A stretch of 64,000 nucleotides of DNA from Clostridia bacterium (GCA_017552615.1 JAFZPI010000023.1:1-64000); one strand, 5' to 3'; counted from the stretch's first letter, positions 24,001 to 32,764 are shown. Notes: generated from the letters alone by a model not told the origin. Numbers and translations: made by a program.

Positions 24001-24891
24001 TCACTTTTTCTTCTTTTTCCCTTTATTCTTCTTGCCCTTCTTCTCTTTCTTCGGCTCCTCTTCATCCATTCGATCTTCTTCATCAGGCGTATCCGCTTCC
24101 AGGTCCAGGCCCAAAAGCATCCGGTCACTGGCGGTGGTCTTGCCGGAAGCGTCGGAGAAGAGGCGGACAAGGCTCTGCACCGTGGCTTTTTCGCGGGTGG
24201 GGCCGGAGAGGTCATAGAGGATCTCACCGGCACCCATCATGATCGTGCGGTTGCCGAGGTCCAGGGCATCCTGCATGTTGTGCGTGATCATCAGGCAGGT
24301 GAGGCCGTTCTCGCGGACAATGGACGCGGTCAGTTCGAGAACCTTCCGGGCTGTGCCGGGGTCCAGGGCCGCTGTGTGCTCATCAAGCAGTAACAGCTTC
24401 GGCGGATGATAGGTTGCCATCAGCAGGGTCAGGGCTTGGCGCTGGCCGCCGGAGAGCAGGCCGACAGGCTGTTTCAGGCGGTCTTCCAGACCCATGCCGA
24501 GCAGGGCCAGACGCTCACGGAATTCCCGGCGGTTGCGCAGGGACATATGGCTCAGCCAGCCGCCCTCACCCGCCGCGAGGGACAGGTTTTCCTCGATGCT
24601 CATGTCCGGCGCGGTCCCGCGCATGGGATCCTGGAACAGCCGCCCGATCACCCGGGCGCGTTTGTGCTCCGCCAGCATCGTGATATTCTTTCCGTCGAGG
24701 AAGATCGTGCCCGTATCCGTGACAAAACTGCCGCAGACCGCGTTAAACAGCGTGGACTTCCCCGCGCCGTTCGCGCCAATGATCGTGATGAAGTCCCCGT
24801 CATTCACCGTCAGGGAGACATGGTTCAGGGCCAGCTTCGCGTCCACCGTGCCGGGATTGAAGGTCTTGGAGATATCATTGAGGATCAGCAT
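24001..24891 (-). CDS. ABC transporter ATPase, tryptophan-type uptake system
   Basis: A 296-residue ABC ATPase: Walker A GANGAGKSTLF, Q-loop RLFQDPMRGTAPDMSIEENL, signature LLSGGQRQALTLLMA, Walker B LLLLDEHTAALDP, switch His in MITHNMQDAL. The segment FQDPMRGTAPDMSIEEN is typical of the ATPases that work with COG2984/COG4120 partners. The last 35 residues are unusual: an acidic stretch (EADTPDEEDRMDEEEPK) followed by an almost pure Lys tail. Walker B has EH where most have EP. It overlaps the permease gene by 17 bases. Confidence 0.92.
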   Translation of the reverse strand: MLILNDISKTFNPGTVDAKLALNHVSLTVNDGDFITIIGANGAGKSTLFNAVCGSFVTDTGTIFLDGKNITMLAEHKRARVIGRLFQDPMRGTAPDMSIEENLSLAAGEGGWLSHMSLRNRREFRERLALLGMGLEDRLKQPVGLLSGGQRQALTLLMATYHPPKLLLLDEHTAALDPGTARKVLELTASIVRENGLTCLMITHNMQDALDLGNRTIMMGAGEILYDLSGPTREKATVQSLVRLFSDASGKTTASDRMLLGLDLEADTPDEEDRMDEEEPKKEKKGKKNKGKKKKK

Positions 24892-25912
24892 ACGCTTCCC
24901 CCCTCTCCCGGTTCGCCGCGGCACGCCGCCGCAGGAGCTTCAGCTGCTTTACGAGATACGGCCCGGAGATCGCCAGCACGACGATGATCGCCGAGACCGC
25001 CTTGAGCATATAGGCCGGCATGTTCATCTTCAGGGCGATGGCATAGACCAGGCGGAAGATAAACGTGCCCACGATCGCGCCGATGACCCGCACCCACACG
25101 CTCCGCCGCGCCGTAAACACGCCGCCGATCAGGAGCGAGGCCAGTGCCACCGTCACCATGCCGGAGCCGGTGTTGATGTCAAAGGATTTGGCCTGCTGGG
25201 CAAAGAGGCAGCCGGAAAGCGCCGTGAAGCTGTTGGAGATCATCAGGCCGATCGTCGTCGTGAATGCCGGGTTGATGGACGAAGACCGCACCATGTCTGC
25301 GTTCGAGCCCGTCGCGTGGATCGCCAGGCCGAGCTTTGTCCGCATGAACAGGATCAGGAAGACCGCCACCAGTACGACCGCGATCACGCCCACGGCCAGC
25401 TTGTACTGATCCGCGAGAAAAGTGTCCTTCACGCCGTCCTTCATCAGGGTGAAGACCGTGTCTGTCTTGCGCATGATGGCCACTGTGGAGCGGTTGCCGG
25501 TGATGATCAGGTTGATCGAGTACAGGCCCGTGTTCACCACGATACCCGCGAGCAGGCTCTGAACGCCCATCCGGGTCTGCAATACCGCCACGACCAGGCC
25601 CGACACCATGCCCGCGAGCATGGCCAGGACGATCGAGAGGTACGGCGAGGCGGAGGCCATCGCATTGTAAAACCCGGCCGCGTCCGGATTGGCTTCCGCA
25701 AGACCCAGAAACAGCTTCGGCAACTCGATGACCGTCACCACGCCGACCGCCGCGCCGAGGGTATAGCAGCCGTCGGTGGACAGGTCGCAGACATTGAGCA
25801 TCGAATAGCTCAGAAACAGCGCCAGCACCGTCAGGCCGTTGAACATGGCCAGTTCCAGCGCGGTCTGGCCGACGTCCAGATAGGAGGCAAAAAAAGCTAA
25901 GACATCATTCAT
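24875..25912 (-). CDS. ABC transporter permease, tryptophan-type uptake system
   Basis: A 345-residue membrane protein with about nine spans, of the branched-chain-like permease family COG4120 that pairs with TrpX-type binding proteins. Marker stretches are LSYSMLNVCDLSTDGCYTLG near the N-terminus, RMGVQSLLAGIVVNTGLYSI, and NSFTALSGCLFAQQAKSFDI followed by GSGMVTVALASLLIGG. ATG 25912 is chosen; GTG 25924 is possible. Gene order binding protein-permease-ATPase and the T-box upstream support tryptophan import. Confidence 0.92.
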   Translation of the reverse strand: MNDVLAFFASYLDVGQTALELAMFNGLTVLALFLSYSMLNVCDLSTDGCYTLGAAVGVVTVIELPKLFLGLAEANPDAAGFYNAMASASPYLSIVLAMLAGMVSGLVVAVLQTRMGVQSLLAGIVVNTGLYSINLIITGNRSTVAIMRKTDTVFTLMKDGVKDTFLADQYKLAVGVIAVVLVAVFLILFMRTKLGLAIHATGSNADMVRSSSINPAFTTTIGLMISNSFTALSGCLFAQQAKSFDINTGSGMVTVALASLLIGGVFTARRSVWVRVIGAIVGTFIFRLVYAIALKMNMPAYMLKAVSAIIVVLAISGPYLVKQLKLLRRRAAANRERGEAYADPQ

Positions 25913-25953
25913 GGACGACACCACCTCCGCCCGTCCTCACAGACAGGCAAAAC

Positions 25954-25977
25954 GCGCCCGGCGGGATGGCCGGGCGC
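25954..25977 (-). terminator. Intercistronic hairpin between binding protein and permease
   Basis: Minus strand: perfect 9-bp stem GCGCCCGGC / GCCGGGCGC with a 6-base loop, followed by GTTTTGCC. It is a likely partial terminator or 3'-end stabiliser that would keep the binding-protein mRNA more abundant than the permease part. Confidence 0.65.
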
Positions 25978-25993
25978 CGGTCAGGGTAAATCC

Positions 25994-27022
25994 TCAGTTG
26001 GCCAGATCGTCGAAACTTTCGGCTGTGGTGATCGGCACAACCTGCGTGCAGTACGGCGCGAAGAGCTCAGCCACGTCGTCGAAGTTCAGGCCCAGTTCTT
26101 CGCAGATCTCGGTGTTCACGGTCGCGGTGCCGTTGTCAAAGAGGCGCACGGGAGTCGTGGCGGGGTCCGCGCCGTTCACGGTGATGTCGATGACCATCAG
26201 GCCGGTCTCATAGCCGAGGTTGGCATAGTCCACGCCGTAGCCGAGGAATGCGCCGTTCAGGGCGAAGGAGTCCGCGCCGGTAAAGTGGGGGACGCCCGCC
26301 TCTGCCAGGGTTTCGAAGATCGAGAGTTCAGCCGTCATGACGGTGTTGTCCTGGGGGGTGAAAACCGCGTCCACGCCGTCGGAGGCCAGGGCGTCGGCAG
26401 CCAGCATGATCTCGGAGACATTCGTGCCGGTATATTCACGATAAGCGACGCCGCGATCGTTCAGCAGCTGCTTGGCCTGGGCGATCGGGGTTGCGGAGGC
26501 GTCCTGGCCGTTGTCATACAGCAGGGCGATCGTCGAAGCGTCAGGCTTCAGGGCAAAGATCAGGTTGAATACCGCGCCGGTGTCCAGATAGTCGGAAGTG
26601 CCGGTCAGGTTGCCGCCGGGAACTTCCAGGCTGTCCACCACGCCCGCCGCAACGGGGTCGGACACCGCGGCGAAGACCACCGGGATCGGGTCGTCCTCGG
26701 TCATGGCCTGCATGGTCATGGCCACGGGCGTCGCGATGGCCACCATCACGTCCACCTTCTCCGCGATGAAGTTGGAGATGATCTGCTGCATCACGCTGGC
26801 ATCGGCGTTGCAGTTCTGGTACAAGACCTCAAAGGTCACATCGTCGTTCTCCGCCGCATAGGCTCTGAGCGCGGCCTGGATGTTGTCCACGATCTGGTTG
26901 AGGGAGGCGTCATCCACATAGTTGCAGATGCCGACCTTGATGGTATTGCCGTCAGCCGCGGCAAAGGCGCAGAGGGTCAGGAGCATGGCCAGGGTCAGGA
27001 GCATCGCGATAAGCTTCTTCAT
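25994..27022 (-). CDS. trpX: ABC substrate-binding protein, TrpX family
   Basis: A 342-residue exported binding protein. Signal peptide: MKKLIAMLLTLAMLLTLCAF with cleavage or lipidation near Cys18 or after AFAAA. The mature part follows the COG2984 (TrpX) pattern: IKVGICNYVDDASLNQIVDN, NFIAEKVDVMVAIATPVAMT, VVFAAVSDPVAAG, GGNLTGTSDYLD, IALLYDNGQDASATPIAQAK and VDAVFTPQDNTVMTA. Relatives bind tryptophan or tyrosine. The Trp-type T-box upstream points to tryptophan. No clear lipobox [LVI]-[AST]-[GA]-C is seen, although CAF could be a weak one. Confidence 0.92.
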   Translation of the reverse strand: MKKLIAMLLTLAMLLTLCAFAAADGNTIKVGICNYVDDASLNQIVDNIQAALRAYAAENDDVTFEVLYQNCNADASVMQQIISNFIAEKVDVMVAIATPVAMTMQAMTEDDPIPVVFAAVSDPVAAGVVDSLEVPGGNLTGTSDYLDTGAVFNLIFALKPDASTIALLYDNGQDASATPIAQAKQLLNDRGVAYREYTGTNVSEIMLAADALASDGVDAVFTPQDNTVMTAELSIFETLAEAGVPHFTGADSFALNGAFLGYGVDYANLGYETGLMVIDITVNGADPATTPVRLFDNGTATVNTEICEELGLNFDDVAELFAPYCTQVVPITTAESFDDLAN

Positions 27023-27081
27023 GGGGAACCTTCCTTTCTTTGTCCGGTTTTATCCGGGTTTACATTTGGAGCCTGGGGATG

Positions 27082-27352
27082 AAAAACGCCCCACTCGACC
27101 TTTTGGTCGACTGAGGCGGAATTTCCGTGGTGCCACTCAGCTTCGTCCCCGTGGGGGACGCGCTCTGCCGCATACCGTTGATATGCGCCGCCTTGGTCAC
27201 GGGTGCGGATCCCGTCGCTCCCTACAAGTCATCCCTTCGGAAGCGCCCTCCGGAGCCCATTCGCCCATCCCGCACGCACCGCCGTCCCACTCTCAGCAGT
27301 TCCCTTAGCCGTGCTTTGGAAGAGGTACTCTTCTCCGTCACAGGTTTCGTAT
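27082..27352 (-). promoter_or_regulatory. T-box riboswitch, probable tryptophan specifier
   Basis: Minus strand. The T-box itself reads AGTGGCACCACGG (27138-27126), close to the consensus for pairing with the uncharged tRNA end. It is followed by a terminator stem, roughly CGCCTCAGTCGACC / GGTCGAGTGGGGCG, with a GTTTTT tail (27118-27081). Upstream the stem I region contains AGAGTGGGACGGCGGTGCG and GCGAATGGGCTCCGGAG. In the usual frame after GAA the specifier triplet is TGG, Trp (27259-27257). Uncharged tRNA-Trp would open the terminator and turn on the transport genes. Specifier choice is inference from pattern. Confidence 0.85.
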
Positions 27353-27364
27353 GAAGTTGCCGCA

Positions 27365-27393
27365 ATCATAGCCTTTTTCTGCCAGATTGTCAA
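27365..27393 (-). promoter_or_regulatory. Promoter of the tryptophan transport operon
   Basis: Minus strand TTGACA (27393-27388) and TATGAT (27370-27365) with a 17-base spacer, just upstream of the T-box leader. Confidence 0.88.
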
Positions 27394-27427
27394 GGGGACG
27401 GATTGTTTTTGCGCTGTATTTGCCCTC

Positions 27428-27691
27428 TTACCGCAGATCCAGCCGCTCAAAGACCAGTGTCGCCTGAATGCGGTCTCCGCCGCCGAAGCCCTTGCTGCCG
27501 CCGTTGGAGGTCGCCATGGTATGCAGGCGGTAGCCCTTGGCCACCTGATTGTTGATAACCTCTTCCAGGTCCGTCAGGTTGCCTGATCCTGTCCCCCAGA
27601 ACTTTTCCTTCAGGGTCACCTGCATGACCACATAGGGCAAATTCTGCCCGGAAGCGGTTGAAAAGCGGGATTCTTCGTTCCAAGTACCCAT
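27428..27691 (-). CDS. DUF4177 family small protein
   Basis: An 87-residue cytoplasmic protein that matches the DUF4177 pattern: a first strand YVVMQVTLKEKFWGT, a helix DLEEVINNQVAKGYRLHTMA and a last strand RIQATLVFERLDLR. Function of the family is unknown. ATG 27691 follows AAAGGAG. The gene lies 51 bases after the fusion esterase gene and ends before the T-box promoter. Confidence 0.82.
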   Translation of the reverse strand: MGTWNEESRFSTASGQNLPYVVMQVTLKEKFWGTGSGNLTDLEEVINNQVAKGYRLHTMATSNGGSKGFGGGDRIQATLVFERLDLR

Positions 27692-27742
27692 TGTTGTTTC
27701 TCCTTTCAAATCTGTCTATTGGGAACTGCATCTTTATCTATT

Positions 27743-29191
27743 TCATAGCAAAGCCGGAATTCCTGCCGTTTCCGCGACTTTTCGCCAATCTTCCCGCAGC
27801 CATCGCGCACACCGCGGGTCCCGGCTCAGTTCCTCTGCCACCAGGCCCGCGATCACCGCGGAACCCTTGGCACAGAAATGCGTGCGGTCATCGTGGCCCT
27901 CGGGGTAATTGGGGTCTTCCCCGGGCGCCGAGCGGACAAACAGCGTGGCCGTCTCCTCCTCGCCGAGCGTCAGGTACAGTTTCCGGCTGTCTTTTTCCAG
28001 GTCGCATAGGGGAATGTCCAGCTCCCGCGCCAGCACCCGCACCGCCCGGGGATATTCCCCGTGGGTATACATCAGGCTTTTCTGCCCGACAAAGAACCGT
28101 CTCGACACCGGGGTTACCAGCACCGGCAAAGCACCAACCGCCAATGCCGCTTCACTGTATGTCTGAAGTTCCTGCGTGTACGTCGTCTCCGGATCGGTAT
28201 GACGCTCATCGTCTTTTTCGTCATTGTGGCCAAACTGGATGATCAGCAGATCCCCGGGCCGCATGCCTTCTTTGACAGGCTCAAACCGCCCCTCTTCGCG
28301 GAAAGACCGACTGGACCGCCCGGACGTGCCATGGTTTTCGACCCGTATGCCCTCCCGTACATAGCGCGGGAACGCCCATCCCCAGCCCCGGAAAGGTTCT
28401 TTGGCCGTGTCCATGGTGGAATCACCAATCAGCCATATCGTGGGGATGTGATCGGGTTCTTTTTCTTTCCGGTTTTCTCTCTCGTCCCGTTTTTTGTCCG
28501 GCTTAACCTGGAACTTCGGCCCCTCCGATTTGCCGCGGATATGCGTAGTATCGTTGAACAGTTCGACCCGCGGGTGCACATATTCCCCTTTTCGAACCGG
28601 GAATTCGAGGATGATGATGGACGTATAGTCATAAGGCAGGACGGTACACACATAGGGGAATGGTAATGCCAGCAGGGAAGCGAGCACACAGGCCCCGGAG
28701 CCGCCGTGGCTGAAGACCGCAAGCGTTTCCCGACGGTCCGTTTCACAAAGGAAACGGGTACCCTCGTGGCGATAGCCGTGTTCGAGAAGGAAACGGTCAA
28801 AGGCTGCCGCGACACGGTCGAATTCCTGTGTCACCGCGTTTTGTGCAAAATAGGGGTGCTTCCGCCAGTCATTGGCGTAGAAATCGAAGTCCTCCCGCGT
28901 AATCATCCAGTCCGAAAGGGTCCAGGGATGGCCGTCCTCCGGCACGCCTTCCACCCGGAACCCGGCCCAGCGGACCTCATGCATGAAGTCAAGGATCTGC
29001 ACCGGGAGGCCCAACTCTTTGGCCGTAAACGACGCGGTCTCCGCTGCCCGGCCCATGGGAGAAGCCCAGATCCCGCTGATGCCTTCTCCGGCCAGTCGTT
29101 CCGCTGCGGCAGCGGCCTGCCGACGGCCTGTCTCCGTCAGGCAATCGTGGGCATAGTCCGGCTCACCGTGGCGCACAAAGATGATCCGCAT
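27743..29191 (-). CDS. Fusion: histidine phosphatase domain + SGNH/GDSL acetylesterase domain
   Basis: A 482-residue cytoplasmic protein joining two enzymes. Residues 1-about 215 form a histidine phosphatase (phosphoglycerate-mutase-like): RHGEPDY with the catalytic His, SPMGRAAETA, and the second His in VFSHGGSGACV. A charged linker (KPDKKRDERENRKEKEPDHI) near 227-250 leads to an SGNH hydrolase of the rhamnogalacturonan-acetylesterase type: GDSTM (Ser), GTSGRSSRSF (Gly), FGHNDEKDD (Asn), DRTHFCAKG (Asp-His). All catalytic residues of both domains appear intact, and the frame is open through the joint. No signal peptide is seen, so a cytoplasmic sugar-deacetylating role is likely. Confidence 0.88.
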   Translation of the reverse strand: MRIIFVRHGEPDYAHDCLTETGRRQAAAAAERLAGEGISGIWASPMGRAAETASFTAKELGLPVQILDFMHEVRWAGFRVEGVPEDGHPWTLSDWMITREDFDFYANDWRKHPYFAQNAVTQEFDRVAAAFDRFLLEHGYRHEGTRFLCETDRRETLAVFSHGGSGACVLASLLALPFPYVCTVLPYDYTSIIILEFPVRKGEYVHPRVELFNDTTHIRGKSEGPKFQVKPDKKRDERENRKEKEPDHIPTIWLIGDSTMDTAKEPFRGWGWAFPRYVREGIRVENHGTSGRSSRSFREEGRFEPVKEGMRPGDLLIIQFGHNDEKDDERHTDPETTYTQELQTYSEAALAVGALPVLVTPVSRRFFVGQKSLMYTHGEYPRAVRVLARELDIPLCDLEKDSRKLYLTLGEEETATLFVRSAPGEDPNYPEGHDDRTHFCAKGSAVIAGLVAEELSRDPRCARWLREDWRKVAETAGIPALL

Positions 29192-29382
29192 GGGGTTTCC
29201 TCGCTTTCCGCTGTTCTCGCCTGAACGATTGTTGCGTCGCCTTCATCTTACAGGATGAACCTGGTTTTTGCAACCGGTGATTTTTGCAGGAATTCGGGGA
29301 AACAGAGAGAATACCTATGATTTGAGAATTGATCCGGTTCCAATATGCTCACCAAATCCGCCAATGTTGGGAGGACGCCCCG

Positions 29383-31239
29383 ATGAAAGAGGAGAAAAAC
29401 GCCAAGCCTTGCCATGTCAGCCTGGCACTGAAGCTGAACCTGGTGACTGTCAGCGTGATTCTGGTCCTGGCCGGCGGGCTGATCGCCATTCTTTTCAACA
29501 GTTATATGCAGAAGATCAATCAGATCTATAAGGACACCATCGAACGTTCTCTGTTTGAAGCGCTAGAGGAGTGCGACAAATCCCCGATCACCTATGACAT
29601 GGGGAACACGGCCCTTTCTTCCATTACCAACCTGTGCAAACTCCTTGGTGACAACGAGTTCTATGATATCGTACAGCGTGCCGTCAAGGAAGACAATGAC
29701 ATCCTGATCTGGAACTGGCTGCTGACAAAACCATCTGTGTTGTTTTCATTGGAAGAGGAACTCTTTTCCAATATGCTTGAAAGCGTTCAGAACGGCACCT
29801 ACGAGACTGCCAACCCGGAAGAAACCCTGCGGGAAATCAGTATGGCAGGCGAATACGACGATCTCTCCGACCTTTTAATTCGGATCCAGGTCCTCAACGG
29901 ACTGGATCGCCTTGCCATCCTCGTTCCCTATCGGGGCAACCTCTGCCTGTTGGCGGAATCCGTCAGCTCCGGGCACAAAGATGTGGGCTGGCGCAACATC
30001 GGCCACGTGGAGGATCTGTCCCTGAATGAGGACGGCAGCCTTCCCGGTTATTCTCCGGCCGATTTTATCCGTGACGGCGACAATATCGTCCTCCGGGCCT
30101 ACACCCCCGTCTATGTTGCAACCGAAGGGGACGAAATGGAGCCGATCGGCATTATCCTGGCCGAGATCAACATGAACACCGTGCTGCGGGAATACAACTG
30201 GTTCCTGGTGCGGAGCATGGCCTTTGTAGCCGTGCTGATCCTGCTCGCGATCCTGGTCAGCATCTTCCTGACCCGGCGCATCGCCACGAAACCCCTGCGC
30301 CTGCTGGCCTGCGGGACACAGCAATTCGGCAAGGGCGAAGAGGGCTACACCCGGGATGGGATCATCTCCCTGCCCATCCATTCCCGGGATGAGATCGGCG
30401 ATCTGTACCATGACATCAGCGATATGCAGACCCGCATCGTGGACTATGTGGACGACCTGGCGCGGATCACCTCCGAGCGTGAGCGCATCGTCGCCGAGCT
30501 CCATTTGGCCTCTGACATCCAGAACGCCATGCTGCCCGGCGTGTTTCCCGCCTTCCCGGACCGGATGGACTTTGACCTCCACGCCAGCATGGTTCCCGCC
30601 AAGGACGTGGGCGGCGACTTCTACGGCTTCTTCCTGATCGATTCCGACCACCTGGCGCTGCTGATTGCAGACGTGTCCGGCAAGGGGATCCCCGCGGCGC
30701 TGTTCATGATGGCCTCTGTCATCACGATCACCGACCGGGCCATGGCCAGAGGCACCCCCGCCGAGATCCTCACCGCCGCCAACGCCTCCATCTGCAAGAA
30801 CAACCGCATGAGCATGTTCGTGACCGTGTGGATGGGGATTCTGGACCTGCGAACCGGCAAAATGACCTGCGCCAACGCCGGCCACGAATTCCCGATGGTG
30901 CGGAAGAACGGCGTTTTCAGCATGATGCGGGATCCGCACGGCCTGGTCATGGGCGGCTTCGCGTCGATGAAGTACAAGAACTATGAGATTCAATTGGGAC
31001 CCGGGGACGCGGTCTATGTCTACACCGACGGTGTTGCCGAAGCCGCGGATCCCTCCGGCACCTTCTATGGAACAGACCGCTTGCTGAAAACTCTCAACGC
31101 CCACGCCGCCGCCACACCCAAAGAAATCCTCGCCGCTGTCAGCAAGGATGTGAACGCCTTTGTCAACGGCGCGGAACAGTTTGACGACATCACGATGCTG
31201 TGTGTGGAGTACAAAGGAGCCAAACAATCAGAATCATAA
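29383..31239 (+). CDS. Membrane sensor Ser/Thr phosphatase, SpoIIE/RsbU type with HAMP
   Basis: A 618-residue signalling protein. TM1 (VTVSVILVLAGGLIAILF) near residue 18, an external sensor region of about 240 residues, TM2 (SMAFVAVLILLAILVSIFLT) near 282-302, a HAMP region (KPLRLLACGTQQFGKG), a coiled linker (ERERIVAELHLASDIQNAML) and a PP2C-like SpoIIE domain with DVGGDFYGFF, IADVSGKGIPAALFM, NAGHEFPMV, YTDGVAEA and QFDDITMLCV. Such proteins dephosphorylate anti-sigma-factor antagonists. No partner STAS or anti-sigma gene is adjacent. SD GGGAGG precedes ATG 29383. The 190 bases upstream show no clear promoter. Confidence 0.92.
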   Translation: MKEEKNAKPCHVSLALKLNLVTVSVILVLAGGLIAILFNSYMQKINQIYKDTIERSLFEALEECDKSPITYDMGNTALSSITNLCKLLGDNEFYDIVQRAVKEDNDILIWNWLLTKPSVLFSLEEELFSNMLESVQNGTYETANPEETLREISMAGEYDDLSDLLIRIQVLNGLDRLAILVPYRGNLCLLAESVSSGHKDVGWRNIGHVEDLSLNEDGSLPGYSPADFIRDGDNIVLRAYTPVYVATEGDEMEPIGIILAEINMNTVLREYNWFLVRSMAFVAVLILLAILVSIFLTRRIATKPLRLLACGTQQFGKGEEGYTRDGIISLPIHSRDEIGDLYHDISDMQTRIVDYVDDLARITSERERIVAELHLASDIQNAMLPGVFPAFPDRMDFDLHASMVPAKDVGGDFYGFFLIDSDHLALLIADVSGKGIPAALFMMASVITITDRAMARGTPAEILTAANASICKNNRMSMFVTVWMGILDLRTGKMTCANAGHEFPMVRKNGVFSMMRDPHGLVMGGFASMKYKNYEIQLGPGDAVYVYTDGVAEAADPSGTFYGTDRLLKTLNAHAAATPKEILAAVSKDVNAFVNGAEQFDDITMLCVEYKGAKQSES

Positions 31240-31261
31240 AAGCCGAACATTAAGAAAAAAT

Positions 31262-31305
31262 CTCCGATGAAAAATGCATCCCGATGTTGTTTTCATCGGA
31301 GTTTT
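31262..31305 (+). terminator. Bidirectional terminator
   Basis: A 12-bp perfect stem CTCCGATGAAAA / TTTTCATCGGAG with a 16-base loop is flanked by AAGAAAAAA on the left and GTTTT on the right. It can end both the phosphatase transcript (+) and the purR-S51 operon (-). Confidence 0.88.
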
Positions 31306-31309
31306 GCGT

Positions 31310-32050
31310 TCAGATCCTTCTCCACTCCCCGTCTCCGCACCACGGCTCCATCACACCGTCCGCGATGCGCCAGGCCTCGCCGTACATTGTGGCGTGGCCA
31401 TATTCCTGCAGCACATAGCTGCCGTCAGGGATCGCGTAGAAGACCCGACCAGCGCTGTCCGGGATCGAGATGTCCTCAAACAGCCTCATTCCGTCGAGAA
31501 TATCATCTTTCACCATCTGATAATGGGGCAGGATCATCACATCGGTCAATCCCAAGCCGGGAATAAACCGTTTGTAGTCCGGGTCAACGGCTTCCCCGGG
31601 TTCCTCAGGCTGCGCGTAAACGCTGCCGCAGCTGTTCATTGACCCTGCGCTGATGCCCATCACGATGCCCTGGTAGTCCGCCAGGGCGTTTTTCAGACCA
31701 ATTCGCCGGAACCAGGCGTTCTGTGTCGGGACATGCCCGCCGGAAAGCAGGATCACGCCGCTCTCCGCGATCGCACTAGCGATAGCCTTTCGGCTCATGC
31801 GGCTGTCGAGCATCAGCATATCGCTGAGGGGCCGCCCCAGGGCCTCGAACGCCGCGGCAAAGTCCCCGGCCATCGCGTCGTTGCGCTCGTGGTCGTCGGG
31901 ATAGGCCGCCAGCATCACCCCAAGGACGCCCTCGGGCAGCCGCTTGCGCAGCCGCGCCGCAAACCCGTTGCCCTCCCGAAAGACAAAGGGCAGGCCGATG
32001 GCATGGCCGCCCTCGTCGTCACAGGGGGAAGATGTGAGGAAAAGCTTCAT
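31310..32050 (-). CDS. Peptidase E-like protein (family S51, type 1 glutamine-amidotransferase fold)
   Basis: A 246-residue protein of the S51 peptidase family, whose members cut Asp dipeptides or process cyanophycin. It starts MKLFLTSSPCDD and has the nucleophile elbow VMGISAGSMNS (Ser in GISAG) and LPHYQMVKDD, where the His is a likely catalytic residue. A loop GGHVPTQNAWFRR is typical of the family. It is the last gene in the purR-to-S51 run, 22 bases after the methyltransferase gene. Substrate unknown. Confidence 0.85.
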   Translation of the reverse strand: MKLFLTSSPCDDEGGHAIGLPFVFREGNGFAARLRKRLPEGVLGVMLAAYPDDHERNDAMAGDFAAAFEALGRPLSDMLMLDSRMSRKAIASAIAESGVILLSGGHVPTQNAWFRRIGLKNALADYQGIVMGISAGSMNSCGSVYAQPEEPGEAVDPDYKRFIPGLGLTDVMILPHYQMVKDDILDGMRLFEDISIPDSAGRVFYAIPDGSYVLQEYGHATMYGEAWRIADGVMEPWCGDGEWRRI

Positions 32051-32072
32051 CTGGTTTTCTCCGTTCGGTTTT

Positions 32073-32744
32073 TCACCATATATACGGTATCACCTTATAC
32101 TTCACTTTCTTCTTGTACTCCACATACCCGTCCAGCCCTTCCTCCAACACATTCTCTTCATTGCGGATGCGTTTGGCAATGATCGGGATATACAGCAGCA
32201 TGACCGCAAAGGAAAGAATAGAGCCCAGCACCAGAGGCATGGCCAGGAACAGGAGGAGGGTGCTCATGTACATGGGATGGCGGACAACGCCATAGAGGCC
32301 AGTGTCGATCACCTTCTGATTTTCCTGTACCTCAATGGTCCGGGAAAGATAGACGTTTTCGCGCAGGACTTCCGCATAGAGCGCATAGGCGATCAGGAAG
32401 ACCCCGGCAGCGACCCAAGAAATCCACGCGGGGAGCGGGATCCATTGGAAGCGCTCGTTCAGTCCAGCCAGGATAAAGGCCGCGAGAAACATCAGGCCGC
32501 TTAACGCGACAACAGCCTTCTGCTCGCCCTGTTCCTCTTTCGCGTTCAGGCGTTTGCGGAGGAGATCCGGGTTTTTCTTCATCAGGATCAAGCCGGCGAC
32601 GAACATCGGGACGAAAAGGATCCCGACCAAAAGCCACGCCTGCCAGTAGTTCAGCGTCCACGCCGGCAGGAAGAGCAGCGCGCCTACCAGCACCACACCG
32701 GCCAGGAACTTCACTATTGCCTGAGTAAACAACTTGGAATCCAC
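32073..32744 (-). CDS. Isoprenylcysteine carboxyl methyltransferase (ICMT) family membrane protein
   Basis: A 223-residue integral membrane protein with about five to six spans. The C-terminal signature TGLYGVVRHPMYMSTLLLFL plus RIRNEENVLEEGLDGYVEYK is that of the ICMT/PEMT family, in which RHPxY and EE bind S-adenosylmethionine. Bacterial members have mostly unknown methyl acceptors. It follows argS by 20 bases in the same operon. Confidence 0.88.
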   Translation of the reverse strand: MDSKLFTQAIVKFLAGVVLVGALLFLPAWTLNYWQAWLLVGILFVPMFVAGLILMKKNPDLLRKRLNAKEEQGEQKAVVALSGLMFLAAFILAGLNERFQWIPLPAWISWVAAGVFLIAYALYAEVLRENVYLSRTIEVQENQKVIDTGLYGVVRHPMYMSTLLLFLAMPLVLGSILSFAVMLLYIPIIAKRIRNEENVLEEGLDGYVEYKKKVKYKVIPYIW

Positions 32745-32764
32745 GGTTTGATCCCTGTCTTTCC

